From the NCBI GenBank assembly GCA_947472765.1, contig CANJCM010000006.1, positions 41,557 through 105,556 of the forward strand: 64,000 nucleotides of DNA, read 5' to 3'. The notes under the pieces are model-generated. The model saw only the letters and a program-made list of their open reading frames with translations, had not been told where the DNA came from and searched no databases. The DNA comes from Opitutia bacterium. GTDB lineage: Bacteria > Verrucomicrobiota > Verrucomicrobiia > Opitutales > Opitutaceae. Shown here piece after piece: positions 36,199 to 43,403 of the stretch. Position 1 is the stretch's first letter; every line of letters begins with the position of its first letter. The position numbers and the translations under genes are program-made.

Positions 36199-36951
36199 TC
36201 AAAAGAGGTAACGGGCCCGGTAGGCGCGGGGCGTTTCGCCCATGACGCGCTTGAATTCCTTCGTGAAGTGACTCTGGTCGGCGAAGCCGAATTCGCTCCC
36301 GACTTCCGCGATCGACTTCCGGGAAAACACCAGCGCGCTGGAGCTCATGCGAACCCGCAACTGGCGGATATATTCGTGCGGCGAACTCTGGTAAACGGCC
36401 CGAAACTGGCGCTCGAACGTACGCACGGACAGTCCACAGGCCTTGGCCAGTTGCTCATTCGCGATCCCGTCGGCGAAGTACTCACTGATTAACCGGATGG
36501 CGGCGCTGAGCGGCGAACCAGCCACTGTCGCCGCCGGTTGCTGATACATTGGCCGGGTGAATCCCGCGGAACCGACGATTCCACCCTGTCCATTGCGGAG
36601 TGGGATTTTCGTCGTCGCGAACCAACGCGCCGTATGAGCGAACTGGCCGACCAGTTCCACGCGCGACAGGATCCGATCGCCCCGCAGCACCCGCTCGTCG
36701 TCCATCCGGTATTGGTTGGCGAGCACCTCGCCGCAAAAGTCGTAGTCCGTCTTGCCGATGATTTCGGCCCGGCTCCGGGCACCGAACGTCAGCACAAACG
36801 AGATGTTCACCCACTGAAACCGGCAATCGGCGTCCTTGAGCCAGAACGGCACGTCTTCGAGGTAATCGAACAGTTCGATCACCTCCGGGATGACCGCCCC
36901 GATCCGCCGTAAGGCAGGCAGGAAGCCGTGCTTGGGGCTGGCGCTCGACAT
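36199..36951 (-). CDS. AraC-family regulator with N-terminal PAS domain
   Basis: 250 aa. Residues about 20-130 form a PAS domain (VPFWLKDADCRFQWVNISFV, RAEIIGKTDYDFCGE, GRVELVGQF-like strand, then IPLRNGQGGIVGSAGFTR). Residues about 150-248 are an AraC-type double helix-turn-helix (NEQLAKACGLSVRTFERQFR, SIAEVGSEFGFADQSHFTKE, FKRVMGETPRAYRARY). There is no membrane segment, so it senses a cytosolic ligand or redox cofactor. It is upstream of the TonB receptor in the same direction. PAS-AraC fusions of this kind are frequent near exported-enzyme loci in these bacteria, but the regulated genes here are inference. Confidence 0.92.
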   Translation of the reverse strand: MSSASPKHGFLPALRRIGAVIPEVIELFDYLEDVPFWLKDADCRFQWVNISFVLTFGARSRAEIIGKTDYDFCGEVLANQYRMDDERVLRGDRILSRVELVGQFAHTARWFATTKIPLRNGQGGIVGSAGFTRPMYQQPAATVAGSPLSAAIRLISEYFADGIANEQLAKACGLSVRTFERQFRAVYQSSPHEYIRQLRVRMSSSALVFSRKSIAEVGSEFGFADQSHFTKEFKRVMGETPRAYRARYLF

Positions 36952-37179
36952 AATCGGAGCGCCTAATTGTGGCGGAAGAGGGGTTCCATGGGGCGGAGAG
37001 ACGGGACGAAATCAGCTAGCAGTTCCTGACGTTACCAGCGGAAAAACGGACCGGGCGCTTTGGCAACCCTCCGTCACCTGTCAAAATTGGCACCAGCTCG
37101 GCCGGCCGCCGACAAATTTCGCGCACCGTATGTCAACGAATGCGTTGCGCGGATTCGGCGTGAAAAGTATGATTACCGC

Positions 37180-37653
37180 ATGAAAACGATCCTCGCCCCG
37201 GTCGACTTCTCTGGAATTTCCGACGCCGTGATCGCCGAGGCGTCGGGTCTCGCCCGCGCCCTCGACGCCCGCGTCGTGCTCTTCTCGGTCATCCAACCGC
37301 CGGTCGTGCTAGGAGAGTACGCGCCGCTGATGGAGAACATCGCGGAGATCACCGATGCCGGCGAAAAGAACGCCGCCCGCCATCTCGCCAAGCTGGAGGA
37401 AAAGCTGCGCGCGGACGGAATCACCGTCGCGAGTGACTACGCCGTCGGCTCCCCCGTCACCCTGATCGTCGAGGAAGCCCAGAAAGTCGGGGCGGACTAC
37501 ATTGTCATGGGTTCACACGGTCACACTGCCTTTTACGATCTCCTCGTCGGCAGCACGACGCATGGCGTGCTGACGCGGTCGAAGTGCCCCGTGGTCATTG
37601 TACCCGCCAAGGAGTCCAAGGACGCGAAGGCGAAGAAGAAGGTTCGCCGCTGA
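37180..37653 (+). CDS. uspA: Universal stress protein, UspA family
   Basis: 157 aa from the ATG at 37180 (MKTILAPVDFSGISDAVIAE). The ATP-binding variant motif is intact: GSHGHTAFYDLLVGSTTHGV followed by CPVVIVPA. VDFS at the start and AVGSPVTLIVEEAQKVGADY also fit the family. The C-terminus is a lysine-rich tail (KDAKAKKKVRR) not needed for the fold. It probably binds ATP and helps survival under starvation or oxidative stress. It is a single gene divergent from the PAS-AraC regulator, followed by a hairpin and a terminator. Confidence 0.93.
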   Translation: MKTILAPVDFSGISDAVIAEASGLARALDARVVLFSVIQPPVVLGEYAPLMENIAEITDAGEKNAARHLAKLEEKLRADGITVASDYAVGSPVTLIVEEAQKVGADYIVMGSHGHTAFYDLLVGSTTHGVLTRSKCPVVIVPAKESKDAKAKKKVRR

Positions 37654-37677
37654 GGTTCGCCGCGTTGCGGCGAACCT
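37653..37677. other. Perfect 11-bp hairpin at the uspA stop
   Basis: AGGTTCGCCGC, loop GTT, GCGGCGAACCT. It begins at the last base of the stop codon and has no T-run, so it is more likely an mRNA-end protector or attenuator than a terminator. Confidence 0.75.
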
Positions 37678-37715
37678 GATGGGGGCATTGGCGCAGCGCC
37701 GCGCCGCTTGAGGTC

Positions 37716-37743
37716 GGCCTGCCCGTGCGGGCGGGGCCTTTTT
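37716..37743 (+). terminator. Rho-independent terminator after uspA
   Basis: GGCC-T-GCCCG, loop TG, CGGGC-GG-GGCC, then five T residues. It lies 62 nt past the stop. The remaining sequence to 37866 carries only the edge motif at 37824-37842. Confidence 0.85.
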
Positions 37744-37823
37744 CATTACTCCGCCGATGAACCGCCCCGCTGCTCACACCCCGGGCTGCAAAGCTACTTT
37801 CGGAGGCATCATCCCTTCCCGGT

Positions 37824-37842
37824 TTCCTGGCTTCCGGCTCAA
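37824..37842. repeat. Dispersed edge motif
   Basis: TTCCTGGCTTCCGGCTCAA. Related copies are at 21953, 24359 (inverted), 51594 (inverted), 52034, 59441 and 63752. Here it stands alone without a CAGGAT arm. Confidence 0.75.
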
Positions 37843-37866
37843 TCCGGCTCGGGTATTTGAGACGAT

Positions 37867-40269
37867 CTATCGTTTCAACGCGGACCGCATGCCCGTCGTC
37901 ACGATCGCGAGCGTCAGGAGGGAATTGATCGGCATCAGCGCCGCCGCCACGAGGGGATTCATCCGGCCTGCCACGGCGAGGCCGACGGCGAGCAGGTTGT
38001 AGCCGATCGAGAAGATCAGGATGACTCGCTGCGTCCGCCGGCGGGTCGCATCCACTTCGAAGAGAGCGCGCAATCCACCGATCCCGCGGCCGAGATAATA
38101 AAAATCCGCCTTCCGCTCGAGCACGCCACGGTGGATCACGGGCGTGCCGCGGCACAGGGCGCGATCAAATGCGAGGCTGTCGTTCGCGCCATCGCCGAGC
38201 ATCAGCGTGCGATCCGCGCCATGGGCCTCGAGCCACGCCGCCTTCTCCGCCGGCGAACGTCCCGCCAGACCGTGGCTGGCGGGCAACCCAAGCTCGGTCG
38301 CCAGCGCCGTCACCTTGGCCTCCTGATCGCCGCTGAGAATAAAGACGTCCAATCCCCTCGCCCGCAGCGCCGCCAGTTCCACGCGCGCGTCGGGGCGCGG
38401 CAAATCCGCAAATTCCAAACGGGCCTGCACGACACCGTCGCGGGCAAACACCGTCCCGCCGCCGCCCGCGGCGTCGCGCCAGCCCGCACGACCCAGGCTC
38501 CAGGGCCCAAGCGAGACACCTGCGCCGACCACTTCCTCGACGTCGCCCGCCAGCGGCTCATCCGACCCACGGGCCAGGAGCAACGGCCGGAGCGCCTCGC
38601 TCAACGGGTGAGGGTTGTCGCGCACCAGTGCCAGCAGCGCCGCCCGGGCCTCGCCATCGAGAGCGGCGAGCACTTCGGGATTGAGCAGCACGGGCGTCTC
38701 CAGCGTGAGCGTGCCAGTCTTGTCGAACACGAGCTGTCGCACCTGCTCCAGTTTGGCCCAGAGATCGCCTTCGCGCACGAATACCCCGCGCCGGCGCAGC
38801 GCCACCGTGGCCATCTCATCCGCCAGCGGGAACGCCAGGGCGATGGCACACGGACATGAGACGACGAGGATCGCCGTGACCACTGCGCCGGTCCGCAGCA
38901 GGTCGCCCGTCGTCACCCCCCAGGCGGCTCCGGCCACCACCGCGAGGCCGATGATCCCAATCAGGTAGCCGCGGACAATCCGTTCGAGCCAAAGATGCCG
39001 GCTGCCGGGGCGCTCGCCCGGCGCGAGCAGTTGGGCCAGCAGTGAGTCGGCCCACGGCTGCAGCGTCACGAGTTCAGCGTCGATGCGGCCGATGTTGATG
39101 GCGCCGGCGGGCACGCGCTGGCCGGGTTGAAAGACTCTCGGCTCCGCCTCGCCGTTGATCGAGGCGAGGGAGAAGGTCGCCGCGGCGGCGAGCCGCGATT
39201 CCACCGGGAGCGTCTGGCCGACTCCGAGGCGAATTGCCTGGCCGGTCCGCAGTTGCTCGGGCGGGACGTCGCCACCCGATACCAGCCGCACGCGCGGTGG
39301 CTTCGGCTGATGCGCCAGCAGCCGGCGGCGATTGCGCTCCACCGCGGCGACCTGCGCCCAGCGGCCCACGAGCATCAGGAGGATGAAGGCCGAAACGAAA
39401 TCGAAGTACACGAACTCCTCCCGCCCGGCCACCCAGCCGTAAAGCGAGCCGGCATAGGCCCCGAGAATCCCGAGCCCGATCGGCAAATCGATATGCATGG
39501 CCCGCTCGCGCAGCGCCTGCACGGCCCGGCCGAGGAAGTAGGTGCCGCCGACCAGCACGCTCAGCGTGCCGAAGACCGCGCTGAGCACGCCGAACAGGCC
39601 GGCCCATTCGTACGCCCGCTCCATGCCGAAGTAAGTCGGCAGCGAGAAGAGCATGACATTCATCGCCAGCGCGGTGCAGAGCCCAATCCGCTTCACGATC
39701 GCGCGGCTCTCCGGCTCGGCCACGACTTCGCCCGCCGGACCCGCGAGATAGCCGAAGGCCTGGAGCTTCCGCGCGAAGTCGGTCGCGACGAACGCGCCGC
39801 GCACCCAGCGCAGCCGCATCGTACCGTATTGCGCGTTCACCATGAGGTCGCGCGCGCCCGGCATTTGCTGAAAAATCCGCTCGATCAGCCAGACGCACCC
39901 GGCACACGAAATTCCCTGCACGTCGAGATTGAGTTCCGGGATCGGACGTTCAGCCCGCTCAGCCTCCTGCTGGGCCGCCGTCAGCCATTCGTAGTCGCGC
40001 GCCTGGAAGACGGCGGCGTCCGCCGGCGCCGTGATGTCGTCCTTGATTCGATAATACCCCGAAAGCCCCTGCTCGTGCACGAGCCGGTACACGTAGCTGC
40101 AGCCCGCGCAGCAGAAGCCGCTTTTCCGCATCGCCTCGTCGCTCAGCGCCGTGCCGCAATGGCGGCAGGACGGCAGACGGCCGGACCGCGCCGAGTCCGG
40201 GGCCGGGGCCGCCGCGCCAAGATCCAACGGAGCGGGCGGGTTCGGAGTGAGAGCGGCCGCGGTGCTCAT
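37867..40269 (-). CDS. ccoI: Copper-translocating P-type ATPase for cbb3 oxidase assembly (CcoI/FixI)
   Basis: 800 aa. A Cys-rich N-terminus (SCRHCGTALSDEAMRKSGFC then CAGC) precedes a heavy-metal-associated domain with GISCAGCVW (near 123), as in FixI. P1B-ATPase signatures follow: SCPCAIALAFPLAD (near 473, membrane metal site), VFDKTGTLTLE (phosphorylated Asp near 516), GDGANDSLAF (near 690). The actuator loop reads INGEAEPR where most P-type ATPases have TGES; the essential Glu is kept. It exports copper for the CuB site of cbb3 oxidase. As the last gene of the oxidase operon, 1 nt after the SafE gene, its role is clear from context. Confidence 0.95.
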   Translation of the reverse strand: MSTAAALTPNPPAPLDLGAAAPAPDSARSGRLPSCRHCGTALSDEAMRKSGFCCAGCSYVYRLVHEQGLSGYYRIKDDITAPADAAVFQARDYEWLTAAQQEAERAERPIPELNLDVQGISCAGCVWLIERIFQQMPGARDLMVNAQYGTMRLRWVRGAFVATDFARKLQAFGYLAGPAGEVVAEPESRAIVKRIGLCTALAMNVMLFSLPTYFGMERAYEWAGLFGVLSAVFGTLSVLVGGTYFLGRAVQALRERAMHIDLPIGLGILGAYAGSLYGWVAGREEFVYFDFVSAFILLMLVGRWAQVAAVERNRRRLLAHQPKPPRVRLVSGGDVPPEQLRTGQAIRLGVGQTLPVESRLAAAATFSLASINGEAEPRVFQPGQRVPAGAINIGRIDAELVTLQPWADSLLAQLLAPGERPGSRHLWLERIVRGYLIGIIGLAVVAGAAWGVTTGDLLRTGAVVTAILVVSCPCAIALAFPLADEMATVALRRRGVFVREGDLWAKLEQVRQLVFDKTGTLTLETPVLLNPEVLAALDGEARAALLALVRDNPHPLSEALRPLLLARGSDEPLAGDVEEVVGAGVSLGPWSLGRAGWRDAAGGGGTVFARDGVVQARLEFADLPRPDARVELAALRARGLDVFILSGDQEAKVTALATELGLPASHGLAGRSPAEKAAWLEAHGADRTLMLGDGANDSLAFDRALCRGTPVIHRGVLERKADFYYLGRGIGGLRALFEVDATRRRTQRVILIFSIGYNLLAVGLAVAGRMNPLVAAALMPINSLLTLAIVTTGMRSALKR

Positions 40270-40270
40270 A

Positions 40271-40966
40271 TCAGAAGCAGATGAAATTCATCGGATCGGG
40301 CCCGGCGAAACCGAGCGTCGCCCGCAACCGCCACCCGATGATGGCGGCGGTCGTCAGCGCGAGGGCCAGCCGCGTGCGGCCGAGCCAGAGCGGCGACAGC
40401 CGCTGCCGCACCCAGTGAAACTGCGTCTGCGCCAGCCAGAGGAGCGGCACCGTGCCGAGGCCGAACGCCAGCATGAACTCCACCCCGCGTTGCGCCGACC
40501 CGGAGATCAAGGCGAGCCCGACCAGAAAATAGAGAGGGCCACAGGGCAGCAGCGGCGTCGCGAAACCGACGGCCGCCGCCACCTGCACCCGGGAACGACC
40601 CCGCCGCCATTCCTGCAGCCGCAGCGTGAAACGTCCGAGGAAAGCCGGCTTCGGCAGATGGCGATCCCAGCGGAGCGCGAGCGCGACGAAGAAAAGGACC
40701 AGCACCCACGGCAGCCAGCGGAGCGCCGACTGCGAAACCCACCCCAGCGGAGTGCGGCCCAGCCCACCCGCAATCGCTCCGAGCACCGCGTACGCGGTCA
40801 GCCGGGTGACATGATAAACCGTGGTCACCGTCTGGGCATCGACGCGCTCATGGCGCCCCGGCAGCAGGGTGCACGCGAGCGGACCGCACATGCCGGCGCA
40901 GTGCAGGCTCGTGACGAGCCCCGCGACGAAAGCGGCCCCGGGAGAGTTGACGGCGGCAAATTCCAT
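40271..40966 (-). CDS. Sulfite-exporter TauE/SafE-family membrane protein of the cbb3 operon
   Basis: 231 aa with about six membrane helices. TSLHCAGMCGPLACTLLP and ATPLLPCGPLYFLVGLAL carry paired Cys/Gly-Pro motifs typical of the DsbD/CcdA-like branch of TauE/SafE proteins that accompany cco genes in Bacteroidota and Verrucomicrobiota. A role in copper or thiol handling during oxidase maturation is likely, though sulfite export is the formal family name. It sits between the 58-aa membrane protein (stop 40971) and ccoI (start 40269). Confidence 0.9.
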   Translation of the reverse strand: MEFAAVNSPGAAFVAGLVTSLHCAGMCGPLACTLLPGRHERVDAQTVTTVYHVTRLTAYAVLGAIAGGLGRTPLGWVSQSALRWLPWVLVLFFVALALRWDRHLPKPAFLGRFTLRLQEWRRGRSRVQVAAAVGFATPLLPCGPLYFLVGLALISGSAQRGVEFMLAFGLGTVPLLWLAQTQFHWVRQRLSPLWLGRTRLALALTTAAIIGWRLRATLGFAGPDPMNFICF

Positions 40967-40970
40967 GACG

Positions 40971-41147
40971 TCAGCGACCGTTGGTGATGAGCGGGACTTC
41001 CTCGACGCGGTGATGTGACGCGATGACGAGCCAGGTCGTCCACGCGGCGGCCTGCACCACGAAGGCCAGGACGAACCACCACCACAGCCGCGAGGGCCGG
41101 GCGGCGGGCGCCTCTGCGGGGCCGGACTCAGTGACGTTCGCGTTCAT
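40971..41147 (-). CDS. 58-aa single-span membrane protein in the cbb3 operon
   Basis: 58 aa, overlapping the end of ccoG by 20 nt. A soluble N-terminal stretch (MNANVTESGPAEAPAARPSR) precedes one membrane segment (LWWWFVLAFVVQAAAWTTWL) and a short tail (VIASHHRVEEVPLITNGR) that includes two adjacent His. It occupies the place of ccoH between ccoG and the SafE gene but is much shorter than CcoH/FixH (around 150 aa). It may be a reduced CcoH or an unrelated assembly peptide. The tight operon spacing supports that it is translated. Confidence 0.75.
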   Translation of the reverse strand: MNANVTESGPAEAPAARPSRLWWWFVLAFVVQAAAWTTWLVIASHHRVEEVPLITNGR

Positions 41148-42573
41148 GCCGGTGCTTCTCCTCCTCTTCCTCCCGCAGGAGCCGGGCCTCAGGCCCAAGA
41201 AATTCGACCGCGCGCTCGAGATGAAAACGGCCCGCGGCATCCTCCACGCGCACCTCGAAATGGAACGGGCCGGTGTAGGCTCCCCGCGCCTGCTGGAGCA
41301 CGAGCGGCTGCACGACCTCCCCGAGCGGCCCGACCTCGAGGACCTCCTCGAAGCCGATCTTCCGGACGGTCTTGGGAACGTCCTCGAGCCGGACCAGAAA
41401 CCGCGCCGGTTCATTCCGCTTGTTCACGATCCGCACGAGAAACTGATTTCGCACCGAACCCGCGTCGATCACGTAGGGCCCGCCGGTCATGCGCGTGACG
41501 CCGAAATTCGCGGGCCGGACAGTGGACAAGGCCCAGGTTGCCACCGAGGCGCCCACGAGCAGGAGCAACCCGTAGAGGAAGGTGCGCGGACGCAGCCAGC
41601 GCGTGCGGCCGCCGGTGAACGCCTTTTGGGAATCGTAACGAATGAGCCCGGCCGGGCGCTTCAGCTTCGTCATGATATCGTCGCAGGCGTCAATGCACGC
41701 GGTGCAGCCGATGCACTCCATCTGAAGGCCCTGGCGAATATCGATGCCGGTCGGGCAAACCTGCACGCAGCGATTGCACGCGATGCAGTCGCCCACACCC
41801 GTGGTGCCAACCTTGCCACGCGGCTCGCCGCGGGTGGCATCGTAGCCGATCACAAGCGAGTGGTCGTCGATCAGTGCCGACTGAATCCGCCCATAAGGAC
41901 AGATAACGATGCAGAGCTGCTCGCGGAACCAGGCGAAATTGAAATAGAGCCCGAAGGTGGCGACGAAGATGAAGGCGAACGCACTCCAGTGCTCCGCCGG
42001 CGCCGCCCGCACCATGCCCCAGACTTCCGGCAGCGAGACGTAGTAGGCGAGGAAGAGGTGGGTGATGATCGCGGAGACCAGCACGTACAACCCGTGCTTG
42101 AGCGTGAGCTTGAAGAACTTGTTCGCCGACATCGGCGCGGCCTGCAACGCGCGACGCTCGACCGCGTCGCCTTCCACCCAGCGCTCGATGCGCCGGTAGA
42201 CGTGATCGAGAAAAACCGTCTGAGGGCACGCCCACCCGCACCAGATCCGCCCGAGCAGCGAGGTGATGAAAAACAGCGAGAAACCGAGACCCGTGATTAC
42301 GAAAAACAGGAGCCAGAGGTCCTGCGCCGCGAGCGTGATGCCGAAGAGGTGGAAGCGGCGGTTCGCCACATCGAGGAAGACGGCCGGATAGCCGTTAACC
42401 TTGATCCACGGCAGCGAGAGATAGAACGCGATCAGCGCGTAGGCCGAGAACTGCCGGGCCGTGGCGAAGCGCCCGTGGGCGTCAGCCGGGTAGACAAACG
42501 GGCGCGAACCGTCCGACCGAATGGTCGTGACGGAGTCGCGGGAAGGCGGTTCGTGGGAAAGTGGCGCGGACAT
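41128..42573 (-). CDS. ccoG: cbb3 oxidase accessory protein CcoG (4Fe-4S)
   Basis: 481 aa. It has several membrane helices (FSAYALIAFYLSLPW, LWLLFFVITGLGFSLFFIT), the CcoG/FixG signature RIWCGWACPQTVFLDHVYR, and two 4Fe-4S clusters: CIACNRCVQVCPTG (near 261) and CIGCTACIDAC (near 289). The C-terminal Ig-like domain (residues about 360-460) ends in an acidic/basic tail. CcoG is thought to reduce copper for delivery to the oxidase. It follows ccoP by 36 nt and overlaps the small membrane gene, so all are one transcript. Confidence 0.95.
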   Translation of the reverse strand: MSAPLSHEPPSRDSVTTIRSDGSRPFVYPADAHGRFATARQFSAYALIAFYLSLPWIKVNGYPAVFLDVANRRFHLFGITLAAQDLWLLFFVITGLGFSLFFITSLLGRIWCGWACPQTVFLDHVYRRIERWVEGDAVERRALQAAPMSANKFFKLTLKHGLYVLVSAIITHLFLAYYVSLPEVWGMVRAAPAEHWSAFAFIFVATFGLYFNFAWFREQLCIVICPYGRIQSALIDDHSLVIGYDATRGEPRGKVGTTGVGDCIACNRCVQVCPTGIDIRQGLQMECIGCTACIDACDDIMTKLKRPAGLIRYDSQKAFTGGRTRWLRPRTFLYGLLLLVGASVATWALSTVRPANFGVTRMTGGPYVIDAGSVRNQFLVRIVNKRNEPARFLVRLEDVPKTVRKIGFEEVLEVGPLGEVVQPLVLQQARGAYTGPFHFEVRVEDAAGRFHLERAVEFLGPEARLLREEEEEKHRHERERH

Positions 42574-42609
42574 CGGTTCGATGCGCGCTGGGGTGGACGC
42601 GCGCTGGGA

Positions 42610-43191
42610 TCATGGAGTCGGCGGTGGCGTCTCCACGAGGATGGGATCGCCCTCCTTGTGCCGGCTCATGACGTACGCCGTCACGTCGCTGATCTTCTTG
42701 GCGCCGAGGACCGGGCCCCACGTGGGCATGCCCTTCGTCAGAACACCCTTGGTAATGAGATTGTAGACCTCCGTCGGCCGGCCGCCGTTGACCCACTTCT
42801 GGTCGGTGAGATCGGGGCCGATGGCGACCGGGCTCTCACTCTTGCCCCGCATCGAAACCAGGTGGCAAGCGGAACAGTTGGCGTCGAAAACCGCCTTGCC
42901 CGCACTGACGATGGCGGTGTTCTGGCTCATCTTCCAGAGGCTGGAGTCGTCGACCGGAGCAGAGGCGAGGCGCTCGGCCTCGATGCTGGCCATGGCCGCG
43001 TTCACCACCTGCGGGCCCGTCCGGCCCGCGCCGAACCACTCGTAATAGGACCAGTAGCCGACCCAGAAGATGATGGTCGCATAAAGGGTGTAGAGCCACC
43101 AGTTCGGCAGCCGCTTGTCGTATTCCTGGATGCCATCGTAGGAATGCGGGCGGAGGGACTCCTCACCAGTGGGAGGTAGGACGGGTTTCAT
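42610..43191 (-). CDS. ccoP: cbb3 oxidase cytochrome c subunit CcoP, mono-heme
   Basis: 193 aa, shorter than the usual roughly 300-aa di-heme CcoP. An N-terminal anchor (WWLYTLYATIIFWVGYWSYY, residues about 31-50) is followed by a single cytochrome c domain: heme motif CSACH near 107 and the axial Met in GMPTWGPVLG near 154. Only one CxxCH is present. It passes electrons to the CcoNO fusion. Its ATG overlaps the stop of the small ccoQ-like gene (ATGA, 43188-43191). The missing second heme shortens the electron wire into the oxidase. Confidence 0.93.
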   Translation of the reverse strand: MKPVLPPTGEESLRPHSYDGIQEYDKRLPNWWLYTLYATIIFWVGYWSYYEWFGAGRTGPQVVNAAMASIEAERLASAPVDDSSLWKMSQNTAIVSAGKAVFDANCSACHLVSMRGKSESPVAIGPDLTDQKWVNGGRPTEVYNLITKGVLTKGMPTWGPVLGAKKISDVTAYVMSRHKEGDPILVETPPPTP

Positions 43192-43391
43192 CGGGCGGTG
43201 ACGCTGGAGTTGGCCGGCTCGCCGGCGGCGGGCGTGGCGGTGTCAAAGGGCAGGTTCTCAAACCGCTCCACCTGCGGACGCTTCATGCGCAGCGCGTGCC
43301 ACGCAAAGGAGCAGAAGATCGAGGCCGCGGTCAGGAACGCGGCGATCGTGTAGAGCGGAGCGGAGTCTTCGAGGATGAGACGGCGAAACAT
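43188..43391 (-). CDS. ccoQ: Small cbb3 oxidase subunit, CcoQ-like
   Basis: 67 aa with one membrane helix (LYTIAAFLTAASIFCSFAWH) and a polar C-terminus. Size and position between ccoNO and ccoP match CcoQ, the small stabilising subunit; sequence resemblance is weak, as usual for CcoQ. It starts 12 nt after the ccoNO stop and overlaps ccoP by 4 nt. Confidence 0.8.
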   Translation of the reverse strand: MFRRLILEDSAPLYTIAAFLTAASIFCSFAWHALRMKRPQVERFENLPFDTATPAAGEPANSSVTAR

Positions 43392-43403
43392 GGTCGGAAG
43401 GGG

